From NCBI GenBank assembly GCA_964384335.1, contig CAYLKN010000002.1, positions 38,074-102,073 on the forward strand: a DNA stretch of 64,000 nucleotides, in the 5' to 3' direction. A model generated the notes under the pieces. It saw only the letters and a program-made list of their open reading frames with translations. It did no database searches and was not told where the DNA came from. Of this stretch, positions 8,773-18,331 are shown one piece after another. The DNA comes from JAUICS01 sp964384335 (GTDB taxonomy: Bacteria; Pseudomonadota; Alphaproteobacteria; Micavibrionales; Micavibrionaceae). A program made the translations under genes and the position numbers. Within the stretch, counting starts at the first letter, position 1. Each line of letters starts with the position of its first letter.

Positions 8773-10139
8773 TGATCTGATGTTTGTGTGTTACGAGTTA
8801 TACCGGGATAGAGTTTGTCAAATCGAAGCCAGTTTTCATCCGACATCGACACTTTCAACCTGAGAATAGTCTCCTCTGTTTCACTGTCAAGAACGGTCCC
8901 GTGGTTGTAAAGCCATGCAATCGGCTCTCCTTGCTCAGCCTTGATGACAAGCGTTCGTGAAGTCTCTTTTTCTTCAAGCTTTTTCAAAATTGCTTCGCGG
9001 AGCGCATCCAGGCCTTGTCCCCGAGTCGCCGAAGTCAGAACGATTTCGTGTACATCTTCTTGCCGGGACTGCCTGACAAAACTGCGTCTCTGTTTTTCCT
9101 CGACCGCATCTATTTTATTCCAGACCTCGATTATCCGGTCATCACCCTGATAATGAATACCCAGATCTTCCAGAATAGAGATAACATCTGCAGATTGAGC
9201 CTCACGATCTTCTGAACTCATATCCCGTACGTGAAGTATGATATCGGCCTCCTGTATCTGCTCAAGCGTGGCCCGGAATGCAGCGATAAGGTCGGTAGGC
9301 AAATCGGAAATAAATCCGACGGTGTCAGTTAAGACCGCATATTTATTCGGCGCAAGTGTCATCTGCCGGGCCGTGGGATCCAGTGTTGCAAAGAGCAGAT
9401 CCCTTGCAAAAATATCTGCATCAACCAAAACATTAAACAGGCTGGATTTCCCGGCATTTGTATACCCGATAAGGGAAATAACGGGAATAGACTGTTTTTT
9501 ACGCCTTTTTGACTGCATATGCCGCGTTTTCCGAACTTTTTCGAGCTCCTTTTTTAATTTGTCAATACGCTCGGCAATAAGGCGTTTATCGATTTCAAGC
9601 TGCGTTTCGCCCGGACCGCCAATAAATCCGAGTGCGCCTCTCTGTCTTTCAAGGTGTGTCCAGGTTCTGACAAGTCTCGATTTCTGGTACTGGCAAGTGG
9701 CAAGCTCAACCTGGAGCTTTCCTTCTTTCGTCTGGGCCCTTTCCCCAAAAATTTCAAGTATAAGAGCCGTGCGGTCAATCACCTTAACATTCCAGGTATT
9801 TTCAAGATTTCTTTGCTGGATTGGAGAAAGCCCGACATTCACAATAACGACATCAGGCCCGTATTCCTCCACGGAATTTCTGATTACCTCTATTTGACCC
9901 TTTCCAAAAAACGTTCCCGCAACAGGTGTCTTTAGATTGATTAAGTGGACCTTAAGAATTTCAAGATTAATGGCCGCCGCCAGACCCTGAGCTTCGGAAA
10001 TTACCGATAATTCAGTGCGCTCGTTATCGGAATATTCTTTACCGCCTTTACCGGCCTTTTTGACAAAAGGCACTATAATAAGACACTTCCCGGATCCGGA
10101 AATGTTTTTACCGCGTTCGCCGTTATCAGGAAAAACCAT
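8742..10139 (-). CDS. hflX: GTPase HflX
   Basis: Ribosome-associated GTPase that in characterised bacteria splits or rescues stalled 70S ribosomes under stress. 465 residues: an N-terminal HflX-specific nucleotide-binding domain (about 50-200, with GKGQIEVIR and LEIFGERAQTKEGKLQVELA), a basic linker helix (about 190-215) and an Era/Obg-type G domain from about 220 with the Walker A GYTNAGKSS, G3 DTVGF and G4 NKID. The protein is somewhat longer at the N-terminus than many homologues. It begins 12 bases after hfq, the classic hfq-hflX pairing, and overlaps the following phosphatase gene. Confidence 0.96.
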   Translation of the reverse strand: MVFPDNGERGKNISGSGKCLIIVPFVKKAGKGGKEYSDNERTELSVISEAQGLAAAINLEILKVHLINLKTPVAGTFFGKGQIEVIRNSVEEYGPDVVIVNVGLSPIQQRNLENTWNVKVIDRTALILEIFGERAQTKEGKLQVELATCQYQKSRLVRTWTHLERQRGALGFIGGPGETQLEIDKRLIAERIDKLKKELEKVRKTRHMQSKRRKKQSIPVISLIGYTNAGKSSLFNVLVDADIFARDLLFATLDPTARQMTLAPNKYAVLTDTVGFISDLPTDLIAAFRATLEQIQEADIILHVRDMSSEDREAQSADVISILEDLGIHYQGDDRIIEVWNKIDAVEEKQRRSFVRQSRQEDVHEIVLTSATRGQGLDALREAILKKLEEKETSRTLVIKAEQGEPIAWLYNHGTVLDSETEETILRLKVSMSDENWLRFDKLYPGITRNTQTSDQWTYQACQTK

Positions 10140-10151
10140 CTAGTGGATTTA

Positions 10152-10460
10152 TCAGTCTTCTTTGTGTGCAGAAGATGAGTTCCGTATTTCCACTTTTGTT
10201 TCAACCTTTTTTGTATCCTGATGATCTATGCCGGCTTCCTCTTTCAGATTAAGAGGGCCATTTGGCATTATCGTGGAAATAGCATGTTTATAGACAAGCT
10301 GATGATTTGCTTCCCGGCTGAGCAAAAGACTGAAATTATCAAACCATGTTACAATTCCCTGAAGTTTGACACCGTTGACAAGAAAAACGGTTACGCTTTG
10401 CTTGTCCTTACGGACTTTGTTGAGGAAAACATCCTGCACGTTTTGGTTTTTTTCCGCCAT
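10152..10460 (-). CDS. hfq: RNA chaperone Hfq
   Basis: Sm-like hexameric RNA chaperone that pairs small RNAs with mRNAs. The start is placed at ATG 10460 because the protein then begins MAEKNQNVQDVFLN, the conserved family N-terminus, and an AAAGG Shine-Dalgarno sits 8-9 bases upstream; a longer frame to 10511 adds 17 unconserved residues. The resulting 102 residues contain the Sm1 segment (about 22-50, VNGVKLQGIVTWFDNFSLLL) and the Sm2 motif YKHAISTIMP. The acidic, Gln/Lys-rich tail after residue about 75 is variable in the family. Followed after 12 bases by hflX. Confidence 0.96.
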   Translation of the reverse strand: MAEKNQNVQDVFLNKVRKDKQSVTVFLVNGVKLQGIVTWFDNFSLLLSREANHQLVYKHAISTIMPNGPLNLKEEAGIDHQDTKKVETKVEIRNSSSAHKED

Positions 10461-10572
10461 TAAAAATACCTTTAACTTATTCATTAAATAATTTTGATAG
10501 TTTTGATCCAAGAAAGCGCGAATTGCGCAATATCAGAACCAAAATATTATTTCACGCATGCGTAAAACAACC

Positions 10573-11205
10573 TCACAGATACATAATTTCTTTCAGGGTA
10601 TCAATAGTTTTATGCGGAATATACGTGATATTTTCATTTTTTGTTCCCATACCATAGGTTACAAAAATACTTTTTATGTCCGCCCGTGAAGCGCACTCAA
10701 TATCGGTCTTTGTATCACCGATAAAATATATGTTTTCTCTTGTACTTTCGACATCCATAAGTTCGATGCACATTAAAAGAGGATCGGGAAAGGGCTTGTC
10801 ATTGCCTGCATATCCGGCGCCGACAACGCCGGAAAACATATCATCCCACCCCATGTGCCGGATTTCGGAAACAAGAAAATCATGTCTTTTATTACTCACA
10901 ACGCCCATTTTCACATCTTTATCATGTAAATTTTTTAAAATAAGCTCCGTCCCGGGATAGGCCCGGACGTGATCAAGATGATTATCCTCCACATAGCTGT
11001 AATAAATCTGCATTGCCTTTTCGGCATGCTCGCCAAAATTATCTCTGAAGTAAAATTTTGCTGCCTTTCGTATGTTTTGTCTGGCCTCCTCAAAAGACCA
11101 TAAAGGCATGCCAAAGTTTTCAAATACACTGTTATAAGCGCTTTTAAGAAGCTCTATAGTATCAACAAGCGTCCCGTCCCAGTCGAATATAAATACCTTA
11201 TCCAT
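10573..11205 (-). CDS. HAD-superfamily hydrolase (phosphoglycolate-phosphatase-like)
   Basis: 210-residue HAD phosphatase of the subfamily with an alpha-helical C1 cap. Motif I is FDWDGTLVDT at about residues 7-16 (nucleophile D9, acid/base D11), motif II VVSNKR around residue 103, and motif IV FIGDTKTDIECA around 161. It resembles Gph/PpaX-type phosphatases but the substrate is not determinable. It occupies the space between trkA and hfq, 39 bases after trkA and 112 before the hfq start; in several alphaproteobacteria a different gene sits here. No clear Shine-Dalgarno is seen. Confidence 0.85.
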   Translation of the reverse strand: MDKVFIFDWDGTLVDTIELLKSAYNSVFENFGMPLWSFEEARQNIRKAAKFYFRDNFGEHAEKAMQIYYSYVEDNHLDHVRAYPGTELILKNLHDKDVKMGVVSNKRHDFLVSEIRHMGWDDMFSGVVGAGYAGNDKPFPDPLLMCIELMDVESTRENIYFIGDTKTDIECASRADIKSIFVTYGMGTKNENITYIPHKTIDTLKEIMYL

Positions 11206-11244
11206 TACCGATACTGTTAGTTAATTTAAGAAACCTGGCGTGCC

Positions 11245-12621
11245 CTATATCAGCTCCATATTAACGGAGAATATCTTCTCGACTTTGGCGGCCAGTCCTT
11301 GCGGAACCATTAAAATAATCCGGTCTCCCGGTTTTATCAAAAGATTGGGGACAGGCATAAAAACATCATCATTTCTGACAATTGCCCCGATAATAACACG
11401 CCTTGGGAGCTTCACCTCACTCAGGGTCTTATTCGCGAAATCCGTTCCCTCGGCGACTTCGGCCTCTATTATTTCCGCAAAGGAATCCTTGAACGTATAG
11501 AGTGCACGGACCCTGCCCCGCCTTACATGCTGCATTATACCGGAAACCGTGATTGATCGCGGAGAAATAACAGTATCAATACCAAGCGAATTGATAATGG
11601 GGCCATAGCTCGTTTTGTTTACAATAGCAATCGCCCTTTCGCAGCCGTACTGTTTGGCGACAAGCGAAGCCAGAATATTCGCCTCATCATCATTGGTTAC
11701 GGACACAAGGGCTTCGGTCCGGCTGATATTCGCCTCTTCAAGAATATCGCGATCAAGGCCGCTGCCGTTTATTACAATCAGATCTTCGAACTTGGCGCTC
11801 AGATATTTTGCCCGTTCTGTATCATTCTCAATAAGTTTGACCCTTAAATCAGAGTGATCATGCATAAACTGCTCAATCAGGGCTTCGCCTATATTTCCAC
11901 CTCCCACAACGACAACACGTCTTGCTTCATTTTCTTCGTGGCCGAAAACACCCATGGCACGTTTCAGCTGTTTCACGTCTACAAAAAAATAGACTTCATC
12001 TCCAACCTGCATTTGTTCATTAATATCGGGTTGTATAGCCCTGTTATCACGCATGATATAAACAACCTCAATCGGCAGGTCCGGGAAAAGCGCGGGAATC
12101 TGCCGGAGTTGAGTCTTAATGATCGGGCATTCTTCAAGACATATAACACCCACAAGGTAGACCCGACCACCCGCAAGAGAAAGAACATTGGTTGTGCCGG
12201 GAACCGAAAGTCGCTGGCATATTGCCTTTGCCACTTCATTTTCAGGGGAGATAATAACATCAATAGGCATATGATCCCGGCTGAACAAATTCGACCAGGC
12301 CGGATTAATAAAAGAATGGCTGCGTATACGTGCTATTTTCTTGGGAATGTTAAAAATTGAATGGGCAACCTGACAGGCCACCATATTCACCTCATCCCTG
12401 TGCGTCACTGCGATTATAAGATCGGCCTTGTTTGCACCGGCGGCTTCCAGCACATCCGGCTCCGAAGCGTTACCGACTATTCCGTTAACTTCAAGCTCTT
12501 CATTGATCCGGGTTACGATGTTCTGGTCGGTATCGATGACGGTTACATCGTTGTCTTCGAAAGACAAATACGTTGCAATACTGAACCCAACCTGCCCGCC
12601 GCCGCAAATTATGATCCGCAT
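11245..12621 (-). CDS. trkA: Trk potassium uptake regulatory protein TrkA
   Basis: Cytosolic NAD(H)-binding regulator of the TrkH/TrkG potassium channel. 458 residues in the duplicated RCK architecture: RCK-N (1-120, starting IICGGGQVGFSIA), RCK-C (about 140-220), second RCK-N (about 230-350, VVVGGGNIGEAL) and second RCK-C (about 370-455). The start ATG shares one base with the ntrX stop (TAATG), so it is translationally coupled to the NtrYX two-component genes, a conserved alphaproteobacterial arrangement. No trkH lies in the window. Confidence 0.96.
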   Translation of the reverse strand: MRIIICGGGQVGFSIATYLSFEDNDVTVIDTDQNIVTRINEELEVNGIVGNASEPDVLEAAGANKADLIIAVTHRDEVNMVACQVAHSIFNIPKKIARIRSHSFINPAWSNLFSRDHMPIDVIISPENEVAKAICQRLSVPGTTNVLSLAGGRVYLVGVICLEECPIIKTQLRQIPALFPDLPIEVVYIMRDNRAIQPDINEQMQVGDEVYFFVDVKQLKRAMGVFGHEENEARRVVVVGGGNIGEALIEQFMHDHSDLRVKLIENDTERAKYLSAKFEDLIVINGSGLDRDILEEANISRTEALVSVTNDDEANILASLVAKQYGCERAIAIVNKTSYGPIINSLGIDTVISPRSITVSGIMQHVRRGRVRALYTFKDSFAEIIEAEVAEGTDFANKTLSEVKLPRRVIIGAIVRNDDVFMPVPNLLIKPGDRIILMVPQGLAAKVEKIFSVNMELI

Positions 12622-14081
12622 TAGGCACTGAACCTGTTTGATTTGTGTTTTGCCTCGCCGGAACCGGAAAGCGCGGACGTGTCTTCACTGTCAGGCGATG
12701 CGTCATTTGCAGATATATTCAGGGATTTAAGCTTTCTGTGCAATGCCGAACGTTCCATACCTATAAATGCTGCAGCTTTCGATATATTCCAGCCAAAACG
12801 TGATATCTGCATATTCAGATATTTTTTTTCGAATTTTTCCCTTGCTTCACGCAAAGGCAGTCCGATTAGATCCTTTTCCCAATTGACCTGTTCATTCACG
12901 GCTTTGGGAACACTAATAATCTCCGACGGTAGATCTTCAACATCAATCACTTCTTTCCCGGGCTCAGTAATCATAATCATGATCCATTCAATGACATTAC
13001 GAAGCTGTCTGACATTTCCGGGCCAGTCATACCGCTGGAGATAGGCAATGGCCGCTTCCGTGAACGGCCTTGGCTGGAGTCCGCTGTCGCTCAAATACTG
13101 GTTTGTAAAAAAGTTCACAAGGCATGGAATATCCGTTACCCGTTCACGCAGCGGGGGCATGTTGACAGGAACGACACTCAGCCTGTAATACAGATCCTGT
13201 CTGAAGCCGCCCTCATTCATAACCAGATTAAGATCTCTGTTGGTTGAGGCTATAATTCTGACATCAACCTTAATTCTTTCTTTCCCCCCAACCCTCATAA
13301 ATTCCTGTTCCTGAAGCACTCTGACAATCTTGCCCTGTGTTTCCAGTGGCATATCCGATACTTCATCAAGCAGAAGCGTTCCGCCATTTGCTTTTTCAAG
13401 CACACCCTCATAAGCCCCTTCGCCGTTCTCGTTGCTTTCGCATCCAAACAATTCAAGCTCCAACCGGTCAGGGTGAAGAATGGCGCAGTTTAAAGTTTGA
13501 AAAGGCCCTTCAGCTCTCAGTGACAATTTATGCAGCAGTTTGCATGCAATATCCTTTCCCGTTCCCGGCTCACCCGTCACCAGAACGCGGCTGTTCGTAG
13601 GCGCCACACGCTCAAGAATCTGGCGGACCTGAACCATGTTTGCACACTCCCCGACCAGCTCAACCTGACCTTCGATCTTTTCCCTGAGGGTTTTATTCTC
13701 GCGTTTCAGACTGGCGGCTTCAAGTGCCCTTTCTATCATGAGAATAAGACGATCTGCCTTAAAAGGCTTTTCAATGAAGTCGTAAGCGCCATGTTTTATG
13801 GACTCCACCGCCGTTTCAATTGTGCCGTGCCCGCTTATCATGACAACCGGTTTGTCTTCATGTTTTTTCTTAAAATTTCTGAGAATTTCAATACCGTCTT
13901 CCGGACTGTTATGAAGCCAGATATCCAGAATAATCAGATCCGGAACCTTTTCGCCAACCGATTCATAAAATTCTACCGAATTGGCAACCCGGCGTGTTGT
14001 ATACCCCTCATCCTCGAGTATGCCCTGAATTAATTCCCGGATATCGGCTTCGTCATCAACAATGAGAATATCTTTGGTCAT
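12621..14081 (-). CDS. ntrX: Response regulator NtrX
   Basis: Partner regulator of NtrY. 486 residues: receiver domain 1-120 (ILIVDDEADIREL, phospho-acceptor Asp in LIILDIWLH), AAA+ domain about 140-385 (Walker A GEPGTGKD, Walker B LLLDEVSDMP) and a Fis-type helix-turn-helix at the C-terminus (WNISKAAAFIGMERSALHRKLK). The segment where NtrC-type activators have GAFTGA reads GCESNENGEGAYEG, so the sigma-54 contact loop is not conserved; this is also typical of alphaproteobacterial NtrX and suggests it is not an ordinary sigma-54 activator. 27 bases downstream of ntrY and overlapping trkA by one base. Confidence 0.95.
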   Translation of the reverse strand: MTKDILIVDDEADIRELIQGILEDEGYTTRRVANSVEFYESVGEKVPDLIILDIWLHNSPEDGIEILRNFKKKHEDKPVVMISGHGTIETAVESIKHGAYDFIEKPFKADRLILMIERALEAASLKRENKTLREKIEGQVELVGECANMVQVRQILERVAPTNSRVLVTGEPGTGKDIACKLLHKLSLRAEGPFQTLNCAILHPDRLELELFGCESNENGEGAYEGVLEKANGGTLLLDEVSDMPLETQGKIVRVLQEQEFMRVGGKERIKVDVRIIASTNRDLNLVMNEGGFRQDLYYRLSVVPVNMPPLRERVTDIPCLVNFFTNQYLSDSGLQPRPFTEAAIAYLQRYDWPGNVRQLRNVIEWIMIMITEPGKEVIDVEDLPSEIISVPKAVNEQVNWEKDLIGLPLREAREKFEKKYLNMQISRFGWNISKAAAFIGMERSALHRKLKSLNISANDASPDSEDTSALSGSGEAKHKSNRFSA

Positions 14082-14108
14082 GGCCGTTATTCAGTCCGTC
14101 TCTAATAC

Positions 14109-16559
14109 CTATTTGTCGTTTGCAACCTTTTTCGGCTGGTCATAAAGCTCATCATCGCTTTCCGCGCCTGCTTCCAGGCGGCCGGAAGACTGTGTAAGAG
14201 GCATTACAAGAGTAACGCTCGCACCCTTCATGTTACGCCATCCATCCGTTTTTTTAAGATCTTCAAATACACCCAAAACAAGGGAGCCTTTATGATCGTC
14301 CATAATTTTCTTCACAATTGCGAGGCCGAGGCCGGTTCCTTTTTCCCGCATGGTTACATATGGCTCCATCAATCTGGATACATCCTCACCTTTCGGAAAT
14401 CCAAGACCGTTATCGGTGACACTAATCATCGCCTCATCCTTTTCATTGGTGGCCAGCATAACATCAATATGACCCGGTTCTGCATGACCATGTGCCGCCT
14501 TATCCCTCGTCATTCTTGCCTGAACGGAATCTATGGCGTTTTGAATGATATTTGTCAACGCCTGCCGGATCTGCTGGGAGTCGCACATAACGAAAAGGGC
14601 ATCCGCCTTTACATCAAGCCCAATTTTATTGAAATGAATATCTTTATGCGCCTCTTCCTGCAATATCAGGACTTCCTTGATAATAGATGTTACGTTTTCC
14701 TGTTTAAGCTGCGGCTGCGGCATGCGGGCAAATGAAGAAAATTCATTTACCATATGCCCGATGTCGCCGACATGTCTGATAATTGTTCCGATACACTTTT
14801 TGAAGGTTTCCTGCTCGGTCGTAATCTGGGACAGATATTTTCTTTGTAAACGCTCCGCCGATAATTGAATTGGGGTCAGGGGATTCTTGATTTCGTGAGC
14901 GATACGTCTTGCCACATCAGCCCACGCGGCTTTTCTTTGTGCAACCAGCAATTCGCTGATGTCATCAAAAGTTATAACGGCATTGTATTCCCGTTCATCA
15001 ATTTTCTCGACTGCAATCCTGACCAGCAAAGTTTTTTGATTGTTGTCAGGCGCATGGTAGCGCATTTGCTGTTCCAATATCTTTTGCGGTCTGGCGTAAG
15101 CCTCTTTCAGCATTTCGTCCACACCTGGGATGATTTCAGACACCGGTTTTTGAAGTATTGACGACTTGTCTACGCCAAAAACATCTGCTGCGGAATTATT
15201 GGCAAGCAAAATCCTTCCGTCCTGATCAACGCCAACGATTCCGGAGCTTACACCGGCCAAGACCGTTTCTATAAATCGTCGTCGCTCATCTATCTGTCTG
15301 TTTGCATTCAACAGTTCATTCTGGTGCTGCTGTAACTGCGTCGTCATACGGTTGAAGGAACGGGACAGATAATCAAACTCCTCCAGATCGTGGTTTTCCG
15401 GAACCCTGGCTGTCATATCGCCGGCGCGCATTCTTTCCGCCGCAGAAACAATGGAGGAAATCGGAGCAACCAGTTTTCTTGCAAAAACCAGCCCGAACCA
15501 TATTGCCACTATCAGAAGGAGGAAAGCAACAACCAGATAAATCATGATAAACGCAACCTGCAGATCGGTGCGCTTGCCTTCCAGTTTCATATAATATTCG
15601 GTTGCCTCTCGGGTTCTGTCCACATGGCTTACCACCTTTGGATCCAGCATCCTGCCGACATAAAGATAAGTATCCATGAAATTGTCAAGTTTGACCAGGC
15701 CGCGGACCCTGTCATCACTTGCCCCGCGCATGACGGAAACTTCACCGCTGTTTGCTTCAAGTAAGGCATATTCCGGAACCGATTCAAATTCGAGTGCGAA
15801 TGTGAACCCCGAGCTGGCAAGAATTTTACCCTGTCCGTCAAATACAACCGCTTCCGAAAGATCGCGCAAAAATGACTGGGTTCTCAGCACTTTTTCCAGA
15901 GCATCACGGTTTTGAAGCAATATCGTTGCCTGTCTGCCCAGATCGTTGGCCATTGCAAGCGCATCGGCCTTGATAACCTGAACATGTTCATTGAGATAAG
16001 CGGTTGCGACAGCCTGAGATTCCTCGACTGCCGTCCTGACTTGTCCGCTGAACCAGCTTTGAATGCCGAAATGAAAAAGAAAGGCGGACAAAATCGCCAT
16101 TAATATGGCCGGCGTCACCGCAAGAAGACTGAACAGATAAACCAGTCGAATCTGAAGTTTTGATCCCGCAAGTCCCTGGCGCCAGTTATTGTAAACACCG
16201 ACAAGTCTCCTGGCCAGCAGGACAGCAAGCACAAGAAGGATTACAAGATCGACGTTTAAAAGCCAGATAACCGCATCAGGATTTCCGGCAAAGGCCTCGG
16301 ATTCCGTAAGGGCCCAGTATGTTGCAAACCCGCTTACTATACCCGCAAACAACAGTACGACTACCGCCTTGTTCAGGATCTTTGATAAGGCTTCCGACTC
16401 CCCGACAACAAGAAACTTCAGAAAATCTTTAATTTTTATGCCGATGGATTTAAAAAATCCTATTTTTGCAGGGACAGGATAACTAAAGTTTTCGTCCCGG
16501 TTATTACCAGAGTTATTGCTGTTGAAACCAGTTTCCACATTTCTTACGGAATGATCCAT
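14109..16559 (-). CDS. ntrY: Sensor histidine kinase NtrY
   Basis: Membrane sensor kinase, partner of NtrX, linked in alphaproteobacteria to nitrogen, redox and envelope responses. 816 residues: three transmembrane segments near 66-86, 98-118 and 140-168, a periplasmic sensor stretch to about 335, a fourth membrane segment (about 338-360), HAMP (about 362-415), PAS (about 430-540), the HisKA H-box RRIAHEIKNPLTPIQLSAER near 553 and a HATPase domain ending with GTGLGLAIVKKIMDDHKG. All catalytic boxes look intact. It is the first gene of ntrY-ntrX-trkA and is divergent from ispDF across 71 bases; the dusB-ntrB-ntrC genes that often separate these are absent. Confidence 0.95.
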   Translation of the reverse strand: MDHSVRNVETGFNSNNSGNNRDENFSYPVPAKIGFFKSIGIKIKDFLKFLVVGESEALSKILNKAVVVLLFAGIVSGFATYWALTESEAFAGNPDAVIWLLNVDLVILLVLAVLLARRLVGVYNNWRQGLAGSKLQIRLVYLFSLLAVTPAILMAILSAFLFHFGIQSWFSGQVRTAVEESQAVATAYLNEHVQVIKADALAMANDLGRQATILLQNRDALEKVLRTQSFLRDLSEAVVFDGQGKILASSGFTFALEFESVPEYALLEANSGEVSVMRGASDDRVRGLVKLDNFMDTYLYVGRMLDPKVVSHVDRTREATEYYMKLEGKRTDLQVAFIMIYLVVAFLLLIVAIWFGLVFARKLVAPISSIVSAAERMRAGDMTARVPENHDLEEFDYLSRSFNRMTTQLQQHQNELLNANRQIDERRRFIETVLAGVSSGIVGVDQDGRILLANNSAADVFGVDKSSILQKPVSEIIPGVDEMLKEAYARPQKILEQQMRYHAPDNNQKTLLVRIAVEKIDEREYNAVITFDDISELLVAQRKAAWADVARRIAHEIKNPLTPIQLSAERLQRKYLSQITTEQETFKKCIGTIIRHVGDIGHMVNEFSSFARMPQPQLKQENVTSIIKEVLILQEEAHKDIHFNKIGLDVKADALFVMCDSQQIRQALTNIIQNAIDSVQARMTRDKAAHGHAEPGHIDVMLATNEKDEAMISVTDNGLGFPKGEDVSRLMEPYVTMREKGTGLGLAIVKKIMDDHKGSLVLGVFEDLKKTDGWRNMKGASVTLVMPLTQSSGRLEAGAESDDELYDQPKKVANDK

Positions 16560-16630
16560 TCACACTCGGCCTTGTTTAAAACTCTTATAGTGAGTAAAGA
16601 ATACTTATATCACAATACTGTTCATTTGCT

Positions 16631-17839
16631 ATGGAAAGTAAGTTATCACAACAAGAAGACATATATAAAGCTATAATTCTCGCAGGGGGTTCCGGTCAAC
16701 GTTTCCAGGATGATATCCCCAAACAATATCACTTTTTGGGCGAGTATACAGTTCTTGAACATGCCTTAACCCCATTTCTGGAAGACAGTGAATGCAACGA
16801 AATCATTCTTGTTATAAATCCAGAACATCAGAATTACATCCCTCAAAAAATTAAAATCCATAAGAAGGTAAAAATAGCATCCTGTGGAAAAACCAGATTC
16901 CAAAGTTTTTTAAATGGTCTGGAGAGTTTGTCTGAACCTGAACATGATGTGCCGGTTCTGGTTCATGACGCGGCAAGGCCTTTTCTGGAGACGGACCTTG
17001 TTTCAGCCGCACAGAATGCCGTTAGAAAATACGGAGCCGCCGCGTTATCCGTTCCCGTTGCCGATACTTTACGGTATGGCGTCAGTGCTGAGGAAGGAGC
17101 TTTCTATGCAGAAAAGGTTGAAAGAAACAGTTTAAGGGCACTGCAAACGCCGCAGGGAGCCATGTACTCGATCTTCTTTCAGGCACGCGACAGATGGCTA
17201 AAAAACAACTCATCAGATGACTTTCCTGATGAAACATTATTTATTGAGTCTGCAGGATTCAAAGCCGCAATACTCACTGGATCAAGAAAAAACTTTAAGA
17301 TCACAACACAAGACGATATTATAACTGCAAAAACTATGATTAAACCTGCCCTTTCCGAGATAAAAACCTGCATGGGATATGATATCCATGCCTATGAAAA
17401 CCAGTCAGAAAATACGATTATAAAGATCGGAGGTATTGATATTCAGCATACACACGCCATCCGGGCGCATTCAGATGGGGATGTTGTTTTACACGCGCTG
17501 ACCGATGCCCTTCTTGGCCTGACATCATCCGGAGATATCGGGGATCATTTCCCGCCTGATAACAAACAATGGAAAAACGCGGACAGTATGATTTTTGTTA
17601 GGAAAGCTCTGAGTATTCTTAATGAGAAAGGGGGCAAGATAAGCAATGCAGATATTACGGTGGTATGCGAAAAGCCAAAGATCAGAGGCTACCGGAACCG
17701 CATCGAGGAAAACATTGCGCAAATGCTTGACATCCAAAAGGATAAAGTGAGTTTGAAGGCCACGACTGCGGAGAAATTGGGAACTCTTGGCAGGGGTGAG
17801 GGGATAGAGGCCACCGTCATATGCACCGCATCATTTTAA
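16631..17839 (+). CDS. ispDF: Bifunctional IspD/IspF (MEP pathway)
   Basis: Fused enzymes of the non-mevalonate isoprenoid pathway. Residues about 10-235 are 2-C-methyl-D-erythritol 4-phosphate cytidylyltransferase (AIILAGGSGQRF, PKQYHFLG, VHDAARPFL); residues about 245-402 are MECDP synthase (MGYDIHAY, HSDGDVVLHALTDALLG, GDIGDHFPP, with the Zn-binding Asp/His set). The fusion is typical of alpha- and epsilonproteobacteria and bypasses the separate IspE step only physically. Works with dxr and uppS near the other end of the window. It heads a plus-strand group with pgpA, cinA and a ligase-like gene. No clear Shine-Dalgarno precedes ATG 16631. Confidence 0.96.
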   Translation: MESKLSQQEDIYKAIILAGGSGQRFQDDIPKQYHFLGEYTVLEHALTPFLEDSECNEIILVINPEHQNYIPQKIKIHKKVKIASCGKTRFQSFLNGLESLSEPEHDVPVLVHDAARPFLETDLVSAAQNAVRKYGAAALSVPVADTLRYGVSAEEGAFYAEKVERNSLRALQTPQGAMYSIFFQARDRWLKNNSSDDFPDETLFIESAGFKAAILTGSRKNFKITTQDDIITAKTMIKPALSEIKTCMGYDIHAYENQSENTIIKIGGIDIQHTHAIRAHSDGDVVLHALTDALLGLTSSGDIGDHFPPDNKQWKNADSMIFVRKALSILNEKGGKISNADITVVCEKPKIRGYRNRIEENIAQMLDIQKDKVSLKATTAEKLGTLGRGEGIEATVICTASF

Positions 17840-17854
17840 AGATTATTGGCCGTT

Positions 17855-18331
17855 ATGAAATTTATACAAAACATAAAAAACAAAGGAGCAATAACACTCG
17901 CCACATGGTTTGGCAGTGGCTATTTAAAGCCTGCGCCGGGAACATGGGGCAGTCTTGCGGCAATCCCCCCGGGCATTGGCCTTTATGCTGTCTCCGGTCC
18001 ACCGGGATTACTGGCAGGCGTGATTTTAATAAGCCTCGCCGGGTATTACGCATCTGTCCTTTACTGCCAAAACCGAAACGTGACCGGGGACCCGAAGGAA
18101 ATCGTCATTGATGAAGTCGCCGGCCAGTGGATCGCATTAATTCCCGCCGGACTGAATATCTGGCTTGTCATTTTGGCGTTCGCCCTTTTCAGATTTTTCG
18201 ATATTGTTAAGGTCTGGCCGGCAAATCTGATAGACAGAAAACTAAAGAGCCCTCTTGGAATAATGCTTGATGACATTGTCGCAGGAATTTATGCTGCCGT
18301 TTTCGTTGTTCTTTTCAGGAGTTTTTTATGA
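17855..18331 (+). CDS. pgpA: Phosphatidylglycerophosphatase A
   Basis: Inner-membrane enzyme removing the terminal phosphate of phosphatidylglycerophosphate to give phosphatidylglycerol. About 158 residues from ATG 17855 (a TTG three codons earlier, 17846, is an alternative). Family signatures: TWFGSGYLKPAPGTWGS near the N-terminus and DPKEIVIDEVAGQWIAL about residues 82-98, the acidic DE pair being part of the active site. Hydrophobic segments follow in the C-terminal half. It starts 15 bases after ispDF and its stop overlaps the cinA start in ATGA, so these genes are likely cotranscribed. Confidence 0.93.
   Translation: MKFIQNIKNKGAITLATWFGSGYLKPAPGTWGSLAAIPPGIGLYAVSGPPGLLAGVILISLAGYYASVLYCQNRNVTGDPKEIVIDEVAGQWIALIPAGLNIWLVILAFALFRFFDIVKVWPANLIDRKLKSPLGIMLDDIVAGIYAAVFVVLFRSFL

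Noticed and set aside
10461..10511. Longer N-terminus for Hfq
   Set aside because: The 17 extra residues are unconserved, and ATG 10460 has both the family N-terminus and a properly spaced Shine-Dalgarno.
13300..13480. NtrX as a standard sigma-54 activator
   Set aside because: The GAFTGA loop is replaced; only the AAA+ ATPase core is conserved, so sigma-54 dependence is not claimed.
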